A DNA stretch of 64,000 nt from Gymnogyps californianus (taxonomy: Eukaryota > Chordata > Aves > Accipitriformes > Cathartidae), in assembly GCF_018139145.2 (NCBI RefSeq), contig NC_059471.1, positions 212,121,494-212,185,493 of the forward strand. Reading direction: 5' to 3'. The first letter of the stretch is position 1; each line of letters begins with the position of its first letter. Under the pieces are notes generated by a model that had not been told where the DNA came from, did no database searches, and saw nothing but the letters and a program-made list of their open reading frames with translations. Position numbers and translations under genes: made by a program. This document shows positions 24,974 through 36,440 of this stretch, piece by piece.

Positions 24974-27900
24974 GTAGGACAATCTTCCTTTAAATGTGGT
25001 AATTCTGGTTCTAGGCAAGTAATTACCTTCATAATTGAAACAGATAACGATCTGTGTAGTGCCGGTGCATTTGTTAGTAGTTTCCATTCTAAAGCATTCT
25101 GTTAAAATACTGAGCAGTGTTTTGTGCTTCTAACACAGTGTCTGTAAACATGTCCTTGACAGAGGTTTGGAAGCCAGAGGATTATTTTTCAGTTGTGAAA
25201 AGGCTGGTAGTGTGAGCCTCTTTTTATAGGGGAAAAGATGCAAGTCTGCTTTCTCAATGAGAGGTGGGAGAGGATACTCCAAAAATATCTAGAGAAATTC
25301 CCGTTGTGTTTTTTCAGTTTGGTGAATTTGTGAGCTATACCTCTGTATTTGAAGCCCTGAATGGAAAGAAAATAAAGTGAGGGTAGGGAGGGGGGAGGAG
25401 AACCTTTGGATTTATGGTGTGCAAGAGCATACCAAAAACAGTATTAACATGAAAAGAGCCATTCCACATTGCCTAATAGTCATTCTACAGCTTTAATATA
25501 TCTCTGTGTGTCTCTTCTCACTCAGAGTAAGCTTGAGAATAAACCATTAAATTAATCCTGCAGCACATATTTGAATAGACAGAGTTTCAGGTGAAATGCA
25601 GACTGCTTAAATGTTTCTCTTTTCTTTGCAAGTTAATTTTTGGAGGTGGATAGGAGCAGCAAGTGGGAAGGGAGAGTTTACCTACTATGGCTCTGTCTTT
25701 GTAAACTAGAAATAAGTTAATGTAATAATCCTATGGTACAGTAACGTTGCCAGCTTCTTTCTGGTATGTTTTTATAGGCATTTTCTAACTTCCTGATGAC
25801 CAGCCACTCCACTGAGACCCTATACAGATACTGCTTGTGTTAAAAAACAAACAAAAAACAACAAACTTTTTTGAAAACAGACTGCATTTTAAAATAAATA
25901 TTTTTTTTAAAATTAACCAGATATAACTCAATAAAATGAGCAGTGCTGTCCATTTAGCTTTTTCGTATCACTGGCCTAATACTGTCATGGAAATACAAAC
26001 TATTCAGTTACACTGAATTGCTGTAATGCTTGCAGGTGTTTCGTAAATGACTATGCAGTCTTCTCTTTCGGTCATCTCTCCCAAATGCTTTGCAACCTGT
26101 ATGAGGAGCATACTGCAGTTATTCTTTAAACATAGCAGCCAGACTGGTAGATGTGATATTTTCAGATTTTTTTTACTGCGGTTCTTTTGAAAGCTTTTTA
26201 TTTTCAAATGTTTTAGGGAAAATATAGTTTAGGACTTCACTGTAAACTCTCTTCCTTTTAATCTGTAAGCTCCTTAGAGCAGGGACCAGGAAGTTTGTTT
26301 TAGCAGGTATGTTTTATTTGTTGTATAGTGCAGTGCTCAGGCTTGCAGTCATGCATGAGTTGAGCCATCTTAGCCTGTAGTAAGGGAAAGTAACTTTTCT
26401 TAACCCCCACTGAAAGATATTTAAGCAGAGATTTATTTATTGGAGGCTGTGGGTCCACCAATGGCTTAGCACTTCTGGTATAGATTCTCTGTCGCCTATG
26501 TTTTTAGAGCTTATGATTTATAGCGTATATTGAAGATTGTCTTCTGACTTTGAAGGGTGAACTGCAGTTTCTCTGCCCAGACTACCCTCATGTTTTAGTT
26601 AAGAAGTTACCCCATGGATTCTGAGGACACTGGAGTATCTTTCTATTTGCTGAGAGCAAATAGGAACTGAGCTATTAATTGTAGTATCTGTTTGGAGAAG
26701 TTTTCACTTCCTATGTGATAGAACCAGTTTGTATAATTACAGATGTTATCACTTACATCATGAGTGAGCTGAGTTGAATTGTTTCTTCTTTGTACATGAA
26801 GAAGACTGATACGTTATTTTCTTGCAATAGTAACTCAAATTTATTGGAAGTAATGTATGTTACTTTCTTTAAGGTATGCAACTCTTTATTTTAAATTTCC
26901 TGAGGTTAGGGATAATCTGAGTAAGTAAACCTCCTGGTTGATACCATTGTAATGTACAATCTGACAGGTTCTGATAAGGTTGGGATGAGGACTTTCTTGC
27001 ATTTCAAGTAGTGTTAAGAGTAGAGAAATTGATTTGGTATTTTTACCTTTACTTTTGTGTTGCTAAACAGGTCTTAAGCACCATGTTTCAAAAATCTTTT
27101 AGAAAGATAAATCCAAATCTACCTATCGTAATAGGTGATTCAAAAACTAATGAAGGCAGCACTGGGTTCTCTGATATGTTTTTGGCCTTGAACAACTGGA
27201 TTTTGCTTTGCAGTTAGCCCTGCTGTCACAGCAGGATTTGGACTGGATGACTTCCAGAGGGCCCTTGGAACCTAAATTTTTCTGTGATTCTGTGTTGGTC
27301 TAGTGAGATGCTAAACCAAAACAAAAACACCCACAAATGTGTAGCCTCCTTCGCCTGTCATAAACTCACAGTAAATGGAACAATGAATTAGTGGCTGTGG
27401 CTATACAGCATGCATTTTTTAAAAAACCAAGAAATCTTTTGCAGTGTTTATTATCTATCAATGTCCTGTTTCTGTATTGAATTAAATGCAGTGAAATTTA
27501 CAGGCTTTGTCAGATTTCTTATTGTTTAGCATGTACAAAATGATGGATCAAAAATTGGACTTTATTGCTGTTTATTGTAATTGCCTGCTTGTATAGCTTC
27601 AGGTTTTAAGACCTGCTAATCTTGCAAGGAGGAGATTCTTTTTGGGACTTTTAAGGCCAGCCAGCCTTAAATGTACATGTACTGTGATGCCATTAAGAGT
27701 AGGGTTCCTTGATTTGCTTCAGCAGAACTGGGAAGGCAACAATTTTCACTCTTGCCTCCAGTTCTGTAGCATTTGTGTATTAAAAGAGAACTTTGGTTCT
27801 CAAGCTGTTAAACTGATACCTTCAGGAAACACAAAATTTACAAAAGTAGGTTTTTTTGGTGATAGGATTATCATGAAAATATTCTTTTACAGTTCCGGAG

Positions 27901-30900
27901 AACAGCCTCTCACTTCAAAAAAGTGTTTTTCCTTTGTTTAAAGAGGATTAAGATCCACTAAATGGCTTGCTTATAAAGTGAAATGTAAATAACCACGTTT
28001 TATGAAATTTATTTAAAAACATTGATTACCAAGAAAGAAAAAAGAATTGCAGTGAGAAATTTGTCTATAGAGAAGCAGGCCTTACGAAGGAGTGCTTTAA
28101 CTTGTTAAACCTCTCCTTATTAAAAGCAGTAACCTCAAAACTCACTGCTGTTTTGAAAGTATAGTAAAGAAAGAGAACCTGTCTGTGTCAGAAGGCCCAT
28201 TGGGATGCAGATGTAAGCCGACAAACTAAATCATATTCAAGTTAATTGGTAACTTCAGGTCTCCTATTTGCATCTGACTCTTACTTCTCTTTAACCTATT
28301 TAATAGAGAAAAATGAAGCATAAAGGTAATAACAGGATGCTAGGATTTTATTAGCTAAGTAGTCTCATAATAGAGTATTTCATTAATGCTGAAAAATCAG
28401 AGTATAGATAACAAGGAAAAATGTGAATTTAACATGATTTCCTGTTTCAGCCACTGGACAAACACACTTCATGCATCACCCGCTATGTAGTTGATGTACT
28501 GACCAATATTATATTTTGAAGCTTTGAATTCACTTCTTACTGACATACCAGAAGTCTTGGGCAGCCTAAATCCAGTTTCTCTGTTAGCCTCAGTCTAGCT
28601 GATTGTCATAGACTATCATTGTCGCTTTCCCAAACTAGACAGACTCGTGGGTGTTGGCGTGGCACTGTCTTGAACTGACAAATCTATCCCTTGGTTCATC
28701 ATGCTGCTTTTGAAATCTTTAGTTGTCATTTTCAATGATCTCTTGATTTCCTTTCAAAAAAACTGAGAGGTCATCACTTCAGCAGTAATATTTTGCTCTT
28801 GCTTCAGAGATTTTTATGATGAAATGGCTCCCATCTTCACATTCTAGATACAAATACTAAAAAATTCAGTGCTAGCTCAGTTCACCTTACTCTTTGCCAT
28901 CTTTTTCACCGTATTTTAATCTTAACCTTTTCTCAGTTGTCATTCCTGATCCTGTACTACATCCTTTTCCCTAATACATACACATGCTAGTGTAGCCTTC
29001 CATGAAAGCCATTCAGACTCAGCAGAGAACTTCCAGCCTCCCTTTCTAGCTGTTTTATGGGAGGAAAGCCCAGGGCAGGAATATGAAGGGGGAGAGGTCC
29101 AAATCCTGCAGCTTCTTTTGGTGGACTGCACTGGAATTGAACAGAAAAGAAAGAAGAAAAGCCAGGTCCTCGGGTGTTTATCTTGGCAATATGGTGCTTG
29201 TTGGGCTCTGCAGATGTAGGTGCGAGTCTAACCCATATAGCAAAGGTGGAGAGAGACCTGATCACAATTACAGTTCAGAGGGAAAGGAGGGCAAGATTTT
29301 CTTTATTAGCATGCTCATTTATAAAGACTTTTTGTTTAAAAAAGTTGTTTCAATATAAAATAATAATAATAAACCAAACAAAAACCCCTGCAGCTCTGTT
29401 GCACCTCTGGAAACTAACTACCAATCCTCAAAACACCTTCCTGATAATAGCCCACTTTGCATACTATGACTTTGATTTGATTTTGTCAGAGTATTTTATT
29501 TTTGGTGAACAGATGAGAATATAAAATAACTCTCACAACTTCAGATTTTCTTACTTAGGTGAGTCTAGGTTTTGTGGATTTTTTTGAATCTGTGATGTTT
29601 ACAGTATGGAAGCTGATAATTCAGATTTGTTAGGAAATGACCAAGGCCCTTAGTATTGTATTAGTCCAGAAACACACGCTCTGAAATATGATTGTTCCAG
29701 AGAATATATTCTTGCACAGCTAAATTGATAACAGCTATTTAAAATCCAGTACTACATTTTTTCAATACAAAATGGCTAGGTTAACGTTCTACAGAATGTA
29801 ATTTCCAATTTTGCTGTCAAGAAGTTAGTCACACCAGCAGTAGTAACGTGTTTAGAATGAGTCTAAACACCTTTACATTTGTTGAAATTTCTCTCCAACC
29901 CATATTAAGGTACAATATGTCTGTAATCTCTGTTACTGCATTCATTACTGTGGAATCAAGTCACCTCACGGTCTGATACGTGAACACACACACACAATTC
30001 CTGTGAAAGCTTTATCTGTTAAAAGAAATGCAGAAGTTACTATGTGCAGTTTAACATACTTGTAACATTTTTCTTGCAAGCTTTTCAATAAAAACTAGGT
30101 TTAGATTAAATCACTGTTCAACAAATGCTTGAGGCTTATGCACTAATGTAAAGAAACATGAACTGTGTTGTTTACATGGTAAAAGACTTGGGTGTGTAGC
30201 CCTGGAGCTTTCTTGTAATTGTAAATGTCTAATTTTTCCTTTGGTTTGTACTACTAAATTTTAATTTGCAGTCTAGAAATCAACTGAAAACCAGCCCAGA
30301 TACAGTAACTTGACAGTTGTGCTGAAGTTAGTGATACTAGATTAGCGTTACTGCTAGATTACTCTGGTCTTGTTGAATCACATGCCTGCAAATTGGTGTA
30401 ATTTTTCAACGCTTATTTATGTTCTTAAGAGAAGTAAATGTGGCTTTTTCTGGGTAGGGACATGTTTTTCATCAACAAGGGATGGTCAAAGATTTTGATA
30501 CAACTGTCGACTCTCTAAAAATGTTCTAAACAACTATTTGACTCTAGAAAGCCCTCTAACATTTCTGCAGTAAAACCTTAAACTGCACAAAAAAATGAAC
30601 ACTATTTAAAAAACTTGTACTTCAACAAATTCACAAATTAGCTGTGCACTTAAGTACTTTAGCATCTCATCTGGGAGGATAAGGCAGCTGTCTGTTTCTG
30701 AACAATTTCAGATTCACGTGTGGAGATTGTGTAGGGGACTTGTTCTGATATAGATTATCTACTTTCTTTTGTCTGATGTGGTGGTCTTAATAATTTGTGC
30801 AGATAATAGAAATATGGAACTTTAAAATGTAGAGGTTAAACGAGAATCAAAATCACTAGTGGTTGATTCCAGTGGTTGCTAACCCACACAGTATTGGATA

Positions 30901-30940
30901 TCTCACATTAAACTATTTATTTTTTCCTTTCTTTTCTTAG
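24974..30940 (+). other. UPF2: UPF2 last intron
   Basis: A 5,967-bp intron, the longest complete UPF2 intron in the window. It holds one short CR1 3' end (27215-27294). Nothing else is recognised. Confidence 0.82.
27215..27294 (+). mobile_element. CR1 LINE, short 3' end
   Basis: The block GGATTTGGACTGGATGACTT, CCAGAGGGCCCTTGGAACCT and the tail TTCTGTGATTCTGTG is a diverged CR1 3' terminus in + orientation. It differs from the element at 8424 (CCAGAGG instead of CTTTAAGG), so it comes from another CR1 subfamily. Confidence 0.82.
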
Positions 30941-30950
30941 GAGACGTTGA
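30941..30950 (+). CDS. UPF2: UPF2 terminal coding exon segment with stop
   Basis: After the acceptor TTTCTTAG, the bases G AGA CGT TGA complete the split arginine and add one more arginine pair before the stop, giving the C-terminus GGRRR. I recall human UPF2 ending the same way. Only seven coding bases plus the stop lie in this exon. The rest is 3'UTR. Because the stop is in the last exon, normal transcripts have no downstream splice junction. Confidence 0.93.
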
Positions 30951-31591
30951 TCCAGCAGCAAGTGTCATTTCATTAGGTCCTGTATCTCTGATGTTGTGGA
31001 TAGTGGAGTCCTCCAGCGATTAAATGAGAGCAGTGGACACATCTCAGCATGTCAGTCTAGAGCGTTCAGAATCGAAACCTGGGACAGGCTGGGGCCGTGG
31101 GGCAGAAACAACAGCCTCCCCTCTTCCCCCTCAACCCCACACAGAACAAGTGGAAGCTTCCAGTCATGGCCTACCAAAAAAAAAAAAAAAAAAAAGCTTT
31201 TTGTTATGGAAACCGCATTGAGGGTTAATTTTCTCATAAGAGCAGAAGTAAATGAATGAGATGGTTGACTTGACCAGTGAGCAGCTTGGTGAAAACAAAG
31301 ATCAACCTGAAATTCAGCTGGATTACACTGGAACGGAAAAGATCGTTGACAGCTCAGTATGTGGGAGAACAAAGTTCTAAACTTGACGCAAGTTACGTTA
31401 TCTCCAAGTCGAGCACTTTGCGTTGGAAGGATATTCTTTGGGGGCTGCAAATCTACAGTAGAAAAATGTAGAACAAATGGTGAAATCTAAAAGAAAACCC
31501 TGACAAGTAGGATAACTTCTTATCAAACACTCCTCAGCGAGAAAATTTTTGGTTAAGGAGTAGCCTTTTGCTGCCAGAGGAGCAAGAAAGA

Positions 31592-31613
31592 GGGGGTGGG
31601 GAGTGGGGAGGGG
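31592..31613 (+). promoter_or_regulatory. G-quadruplex motif in UPF2 3'UTR, sense strand
   Basis: Four G tracts of 5, 4, 4 and 4 (31592-31596, 31598-31601, 31605-31608, 31610-31613) are separated by loops T, AGT and A. Short loops and long tracts predict a stable RNA quadruplex in the UPF2 transcript. Function is inferred only. Confidence 0.7.
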
Positions 31614-32214
31614 TGGAAAACTCAAGAGCCAAGGAGGTATAATGTCTGTTAAGGTTTGAAATAGAATATGAAGTTGATTAACACAGGGTGTTGACTCGTA
31701 CTGCTTGGAACAGCCTGACACCAGCCTAAGGACAGGGATATAGTTGAGCCCATTGTATGTATCATTGAAAACCAAAATGTGCCGGTCAGCATAACAGGAG
31801 GATGTCAAGGAGTGGATCCAAATGTTTTGTTGATCTTCATGGGTTGATAAGCCTCTGTGTCTATTGAAACAAAAAAAAGTTTAAAAAAAAAAAAAAGATT
31901 TAAGTCTGGAAACAAGTAGAATTTTTATTTTTTTCTAAGTAGAAATGAGGTTTCTTGGTCTGTTTCTGACAATCTGTTATTTATTAGCATAGTTTTTTGT
32001 TTGCTTTCAGGTAATGGTAGTTAATTGAGTTAAGGAGCTCATCTGTATGTTACTAATTCTTTTTTCTAGCTCTTTTAAAATCCTTTTTACCACTGTTTTT
32101 GGTTTCTGCATGTAGGAAGAGAGACTTGTAAAATTGTAACATTTCATACAGAAATGCCGCCCGATCTTCACCAGCTTCAGAAATCTGACCTTTGCCAATG
32201 CTGCAATAAAGTGT

Positions 32215-32220
32215 TGTAAT
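32215..32220 (+). terminator. UPF2: probable UPF2 poly(A) signal AATAAA
   Basis: Canonical AATAAA about 1.27 kb after the stop. It is followed within 35 bases by GT/T-rich sequence (GTGTTGTAATTT and GTGTATGTCTC), as expected for a downstream element. It is the first AATAAA after the stop codon. An ATTAAA at 31019 is closer but has a poorer downstream context. Confidence 0.6.
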
Positions 32221-32240
32221 TTAGAATTAGTGTATGTCTC

Positions 32241-34395
32241 TTTACATTGACTTTGTTCTTCTGAAATCATGTTTTGAAGAGCTTGTGGTATATCATGGGG
32301 CTGTAGCTCAGACAGTGCTTCATACAAGCAGTGTAAAAATAGATGGCATTTTACCAAAGCAGGAGGATTCCTGCCCCAAGAAATGTACTTGAAGCACACT
32401 TAGCAAATGCAAGATTTTCTTGCTGTTTAGCAAAGAGTTGTGAAACTGAGATCATCATTTCACATAACGTAAGCTGTCATATGCAGGCAGGGGCTCTGAA
32501 AGAAGTGACTGCAACACCACCTCGCCTGCGGCACCTTCCTGTTGCCCCCTTTGTGTTGTGCAGACCTGGGGCTTGTGCAGCCTCATGCTGACCCGAACCA
32601 GAAAACTGGCCTGAGTTAAATCAAGCAGTGATGCTTTGGAGAGAGGTCGTCAAGGTTTTTACAATATACCTACTTAAAGAGACGTTCTTTAATCACAGAA
32701 TTGAACACTGAGAGTGGAAAAACTGCAAGTGCAGCTCCGGGTCTGCTCCTTGCAGTCACATGCTGTAACAGCAGTCAGGGATTGCGAAGTGCTGGAATCG
32801 TTAGAGCATTTTTCCCTCAGTTTTCCCCAAGGACCTCGCTGGTCAGGCTGGTGGTAGACAACTTCCAGTTTGCAGAGCGCGGCTTGAAGTTTTTATAATA
32901 TCACATGCAGATGTGTTTCTCTAGATTTCTGCCAGATCTCATTTTGTAAGGAGGCAGGTATCCTGAAAGTGTGCGGTCACCCAAAAACCCCCACGTGTCC
33001 ACAGCTGTCTCCAGGTACTGTTGTCTCCGTGCTCGGAGAAGGTACGTTCCGTGCCATGGCTGTGGGCTGTACGTGCCCTACAAGGAGGAGTACGTTGTAG
33101 GAAGACCAGGGCTTCGTTTCAAGTCTTGTGTGATTCTTTTCCTATCGGTTTTTTCCACATAAAATTTATGGGTGTGTTTATTAATCGCATTTGTAACTCT
33201 GAGCTCCTCCAGGAATGTCTTCTACAGCAATATGACCGTATCCATTGGTCAAATCTAATTTGCACTTCCCTGATGAAAAATGCCTACCAATTCCTAATAG
33301 CAAATTAAGCATCTAATTGTGGTTCAAACTAAAGTCAACTTCCTTTTCTCAACATGCTGCTTAGTTTCAAAAGCATTTAATTTATCCGAATTGAATAACT
33401 GCATAAAAATAAAATGTGAACTCACGTTAGCTCTATTTTGTATGTGTCAGTCTAATGCCTTGGATGGAATTTGGATCAATGGAAATATCTTTATAAAATT
33501 ATTTGCTGAAAATAGTTTGGGGTCAGCTGGGGCTTTCCCTGACTTCAGGCTGAAATCAAAAAACAATTCAGTGAAACCTTTTGATGTTTAATTTTACAAT
33601 AAATTATTCTAATGTAATGCTGAATAAAAACGTCAAAAATCATTGAGAGTCAAACGATCAGGGTTGAACATAAACAGTGAAAAAAATGTTCGCGTCGTAT
33701 TTATTCTTTGCTTTTCTGTTTGCTGGCCCCAGAACCTGGTGGTGTGGCTGGATGCCATCCTGCTGCTTGCGGAGCGGTTTTGCCACCTGATTCGTGTACA
33801 ATTTGTTGCTATAGGGATCGCATGGCTTCCTGTCATTTTGTGTCATTAGAATGCTTTGTCTTCCTTTAAAGAATATTTAATTAAAATGGTCAGGTGAGCG
33901 GCCTGGTTTTGATACAGGACCAGGGGAATAACCTAGAGTTTGATCACTGCTTGTCTGCTATCTGTGAATATTGCTGCTTTATCCAGATTACAGGATGTTT
34001 ATTTTAATTAATGAACTTAGGTCTAATCATGGCTCCTCTTTTCCTACAGTACAGTGACCCACAGGTGTGACAGGTCATGGGGGAAATCGTGCCAAATTCA
34101 AGCTGTGGCACCGTTTGATGGGAGAGAGGATGTTCCTCCGGGAGCGTTTCTCAAGAGATGCCAGCAGAGTATTTCTAAAGCAGCATTCCTGAACGTGCAC
34201 GGAAGTAGTTAAATCTGGGAAAATGTACGTAGATGAAGGAGAAATTGTTTCATGTCCTTGATTGCGTAAAAGATTTCTGTTATCTTATCGTTCTCTGGAA
34301 AGAATTTGGACTCAAGCCAGGTCCGGGCATCTGAAGTTGCGTCCTCACTGATGTGAGGCTCGTTGAGCTGGCTGGCTGACAACCAGAAAATGTGT
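32241..34395. other. intergenic sequence downstream of UPF2
   Basis: Unique-looking sequence with two further poly(A)-type hexamers (33598, 33623). No gene, repeat or RNA is recognised. Open frames here are short, overlapping and without any protein signature. It may be 3'UTR if the distal poly(A) signals are used. Confidence 0.6.
33598..33628 (+). terminator. UPF2: possible distal UPF2 poly(A) signals (two AATAAA)
   Basis: AATAAA occurs at 33598-33603 and again at 33623-33628, about 2.65 kb after the UPF2 stop. A long 3'UTR isoform could end here. The sites are in the right strand and distance range, but no transcript evidence is available. Confidence 0.3.
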
Positions 34396-35025
34396 TGCAT
34401 GATTGTACTCAACAATTTTTTTGCCTCAATTTTCAATGGTAATTTCTCTTCCCGCATCTTTCAAGCCCTTAAAACTCGAGGCAGGGACTGGGGGAATGAA
34501 GTCCTTCCCATTGTAGGAGATCAGGTTCGTGACCACCTGAGGAACCTGAACATACATAAGTCCATAGGACCTCCAAGATGCACCCTAGGGCATCCCAGAG
34601 GCTGGAACGCCTCTCCTGTGAAGAAAGGCTGAGAGCTGGAGCTGGTGAGCCTGGAGAAGAGAAGGCTCTGGGGAGACCTTATAGCAGCCTTTCAATAGAT
34701 AAAGGGGGCTTAAAGAAAGACGGAGAGAGACTTTTTACAAGGGCCTGTAGTGACAGGACAAGGGGCAACAGTTTTAAACTGAAAGAGAGTAGGTTTAGAT
34801 CGGACATAGGGAAGGAATTCTCACTGTGAGGCTGGTGAGGCACTGGCACAGGTTGCCCAGAGAGGCTGTGGCTGCCCCCTCCCTGGCAGTGTTCAAGGCC
34901 AGGCTGGATGGGGCTTTGAGCAACCTGGTCTAGTGGAAGGTGTCCCTGCCCATGGCAGGGGGTTGGAACTAGATGGCCTTTAAGGTCCCTTCCAACCCAA
35001 ACCTTTCGCTGATTCTATGATTTAT
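34396..35025 (+). mobile_element. internally deleted CR1 LINE
   Basis: Two CR1 parts are joined. From about 34405 the + strand translates to VLNNFFASIF, then GRDWGNEVLP and DQVRDHLRNLNIHKSIGP, recognisable as a CR1 ORF2 segment just before the reverse-transcriptase core. At about 34585-34600 this switches directly to the 3'-terminal block (GAGGCTGGAACGCCTCTCC onward). It then runs through GGTCTAGTGGAAGGTGTCC and CTTTAAGGTCCCTTCCAACC to the tail GATTCTATGATTTATG. The reverse-transcriptase core expected between these parts is missing. The 3' end is the same subfamily as the copy at 8424. Confidence 0.88.
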
Positions 35026-35210
35026 GGCACATCACTTGAAAGCCTGTTTGAGCTGAGGTGCTGTGTTAGTCCTTGTGCTGAGATGGAGCCAAGGTGGCGG
35101 GGAACAGGCAACACCTTGAACTCCAGCGGGCAGTATCAGCCGTCTTTTTCTACCCTGCAATGCTGTGTAAACCCTTTTAATGTGATAAAATTTAAAAAAA
35201 CGGTATAAAT

Positions 35211-35230
35211 CTTTTTTTTTTTTTTTTTTA
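35211..35230. repeat. poly(T) tract just after CR1
   Basis: An uninterrupted T run of about 18 bases follows TAAATC. It is low-complexity sequence with no attached retroelement body recognised. Confidence 0.7.
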
Positions 35231-35494
35231 ATGAATTGCAGAGTGTTCAGAGTTGTTCTAATTTTATTAACTTCCCAAGCCTTCAGAGAAGTCAGTTCTG
35301 CCGTTTGTGTTACGGAGATAAAAACATATGCAAACACATCAATGGACATACACCACAGCACACATGCATAATGTAATTTTATATATATTAAGGCTTAGAA
35401 AACGACCTCCATATTGTGGAGGCTGCCTGATTTGCTCAAGTTTTCAGGTTTTTTCGTTTGCCCTTCCCAGTGAAGCAGTAATTGTGTGCTTAGC

Positions 35495-35880
35495 AGGGCG
35501 GCACGGTGAGAGCTGCGAGTTGTTGCCGTGTTCGGCTCCAGCAGTTTGCTGATGCAGCCTTCTCTTTACTTTACATGGGAGCGCGTCTGACTTAAGTCAA
35601 TGCGGTGCTTTTGAAAAGTGCTGAATTGGGGAAATAACCCAGGAGGGGCTTTGCGGGCTGGCAGCGCGGCTTTGCCCAGCCCGTCCAGCTGATCGGCACC
35701 AGCACCGACTCAGAACGGCTGCGGCCGAGGGCGAGCAATCAATAGTCCCTGTGTGTTCAACCTGAAAGACCTCCGACGCTGCCGGGAGAGGCACCGCGCT
35801 GCCCGAGCAGGGTCGCTGAGCCGCTGTCGGCCACACGCTCGTTATTGAAACGGTCGTCGTGCTTTTCTGTCGGGAGGTGT
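35495..35880. promoter_or_regulatory. short orphan CpG island
   Basis: By direct count, 35641-35880 has 25 CpG dinucleotides in 240 bases at about 65% G+C, an observed/expected ratio near 1. A further eight or so CpGs lie in 35495-35640. The flanking sequence is CpG-poor and AT-rich. No first exon of UPF2 or PROSER2 is expected here because both genes end towards this interval. A + strand consensus splice donor (CCAG|GTAAGTG) lies about 100 bases downstream, at 35981/35982. It could be the promoter of an unannotated transcript or an enhancer. That is inference. Confidence 0.6.
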
Positions 35881-36416
35881 AAATGAAGGTAGATAAATGA
35901 AAAAGCGAGTAAACAAACTTGCTGATTACTATTGTCCCCAAAAAGTGGAGCTGTAGTATTAAGACCACATATCCCAGCCAGGTAAGTGAATATTTTCGAA
36001 ATAGATACAACAATAATAATAGCACGGGCATGCTGTTGCCCCCTGATAAATATATTAATTTTTTTCCTTTTTTTTCCTTGTGAGCTTCGTCACTAATTTT
36101 TTCCACACCAAGGTTTTTCCTCAGCCATGTGCCATTCCACCCCACTGAAGATGCTCGTCTGAGACGACACTTTGCTGTCTCTTCTCAGAACTCAACTATA
36201 AATAGTTTTTTTTCCAACCACTCCAAGCGTACTGGGAGTAGGAAACTATTTGGGCAAGAATCAAGCAAGTGAGTAAATGTCAAAATATTTACTTGTATTG
36301 TTTGAATTATAAACTTCGCTTTTAAGTTATTATTGTCAGGGTACAATTGTGCTATTAAAACACTTCGTGTTTATGATCACTGTTAGAAGAACAAACAGTG
36401 TTTTGTTAAAAAGACT

Positions 36417-36440
36417 CCTTCCTTCCTTCCTTCCTTCCTT
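36417..36440. repeat. (CCTT)6 microsatellite
   Basis: Six perfect CCTT units, followed by the imperfect CCCTCC. Confidence 0.95.

Larger units (their letters stand above)
30951..32240 (+). other. UPF2: UPF2 3'UTR (end inferred)
   Basis: The region is taken to run from the stop codon to about 20 bases beyond the AATAAA at 32215. It contains a 20-base A run (31176-31195), a four-tract G-quadruplex motif (31592-31613), and a 14-base A run (31883-31896). Open frames here are short and unlike any protein I know. UPF2 mRNA is itself reported to be sensitive to nonsense-mediated decay through its long 3'UTR in mammals, so this UTR may be regulatory. The exact 3' end is not proved by the sequence. 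Confidence 0.7.

Noticed and set aside
31052..31808. Minus-strand open frames of 132-136 codons
   Set aside because: They lie antisense to the UPF2 3'UTR. One contains a phenylalanine run that is only the complement of the A20 tract. No domain is visible.
35597..36145. 182-codon open frame on the minus strand
   Set aside because: It overlaps the CpG island and has no recognised domain. Its leucine-rich part is a shadow of A/T-rich DNA and its end a shadow of CpG-rich DNA.
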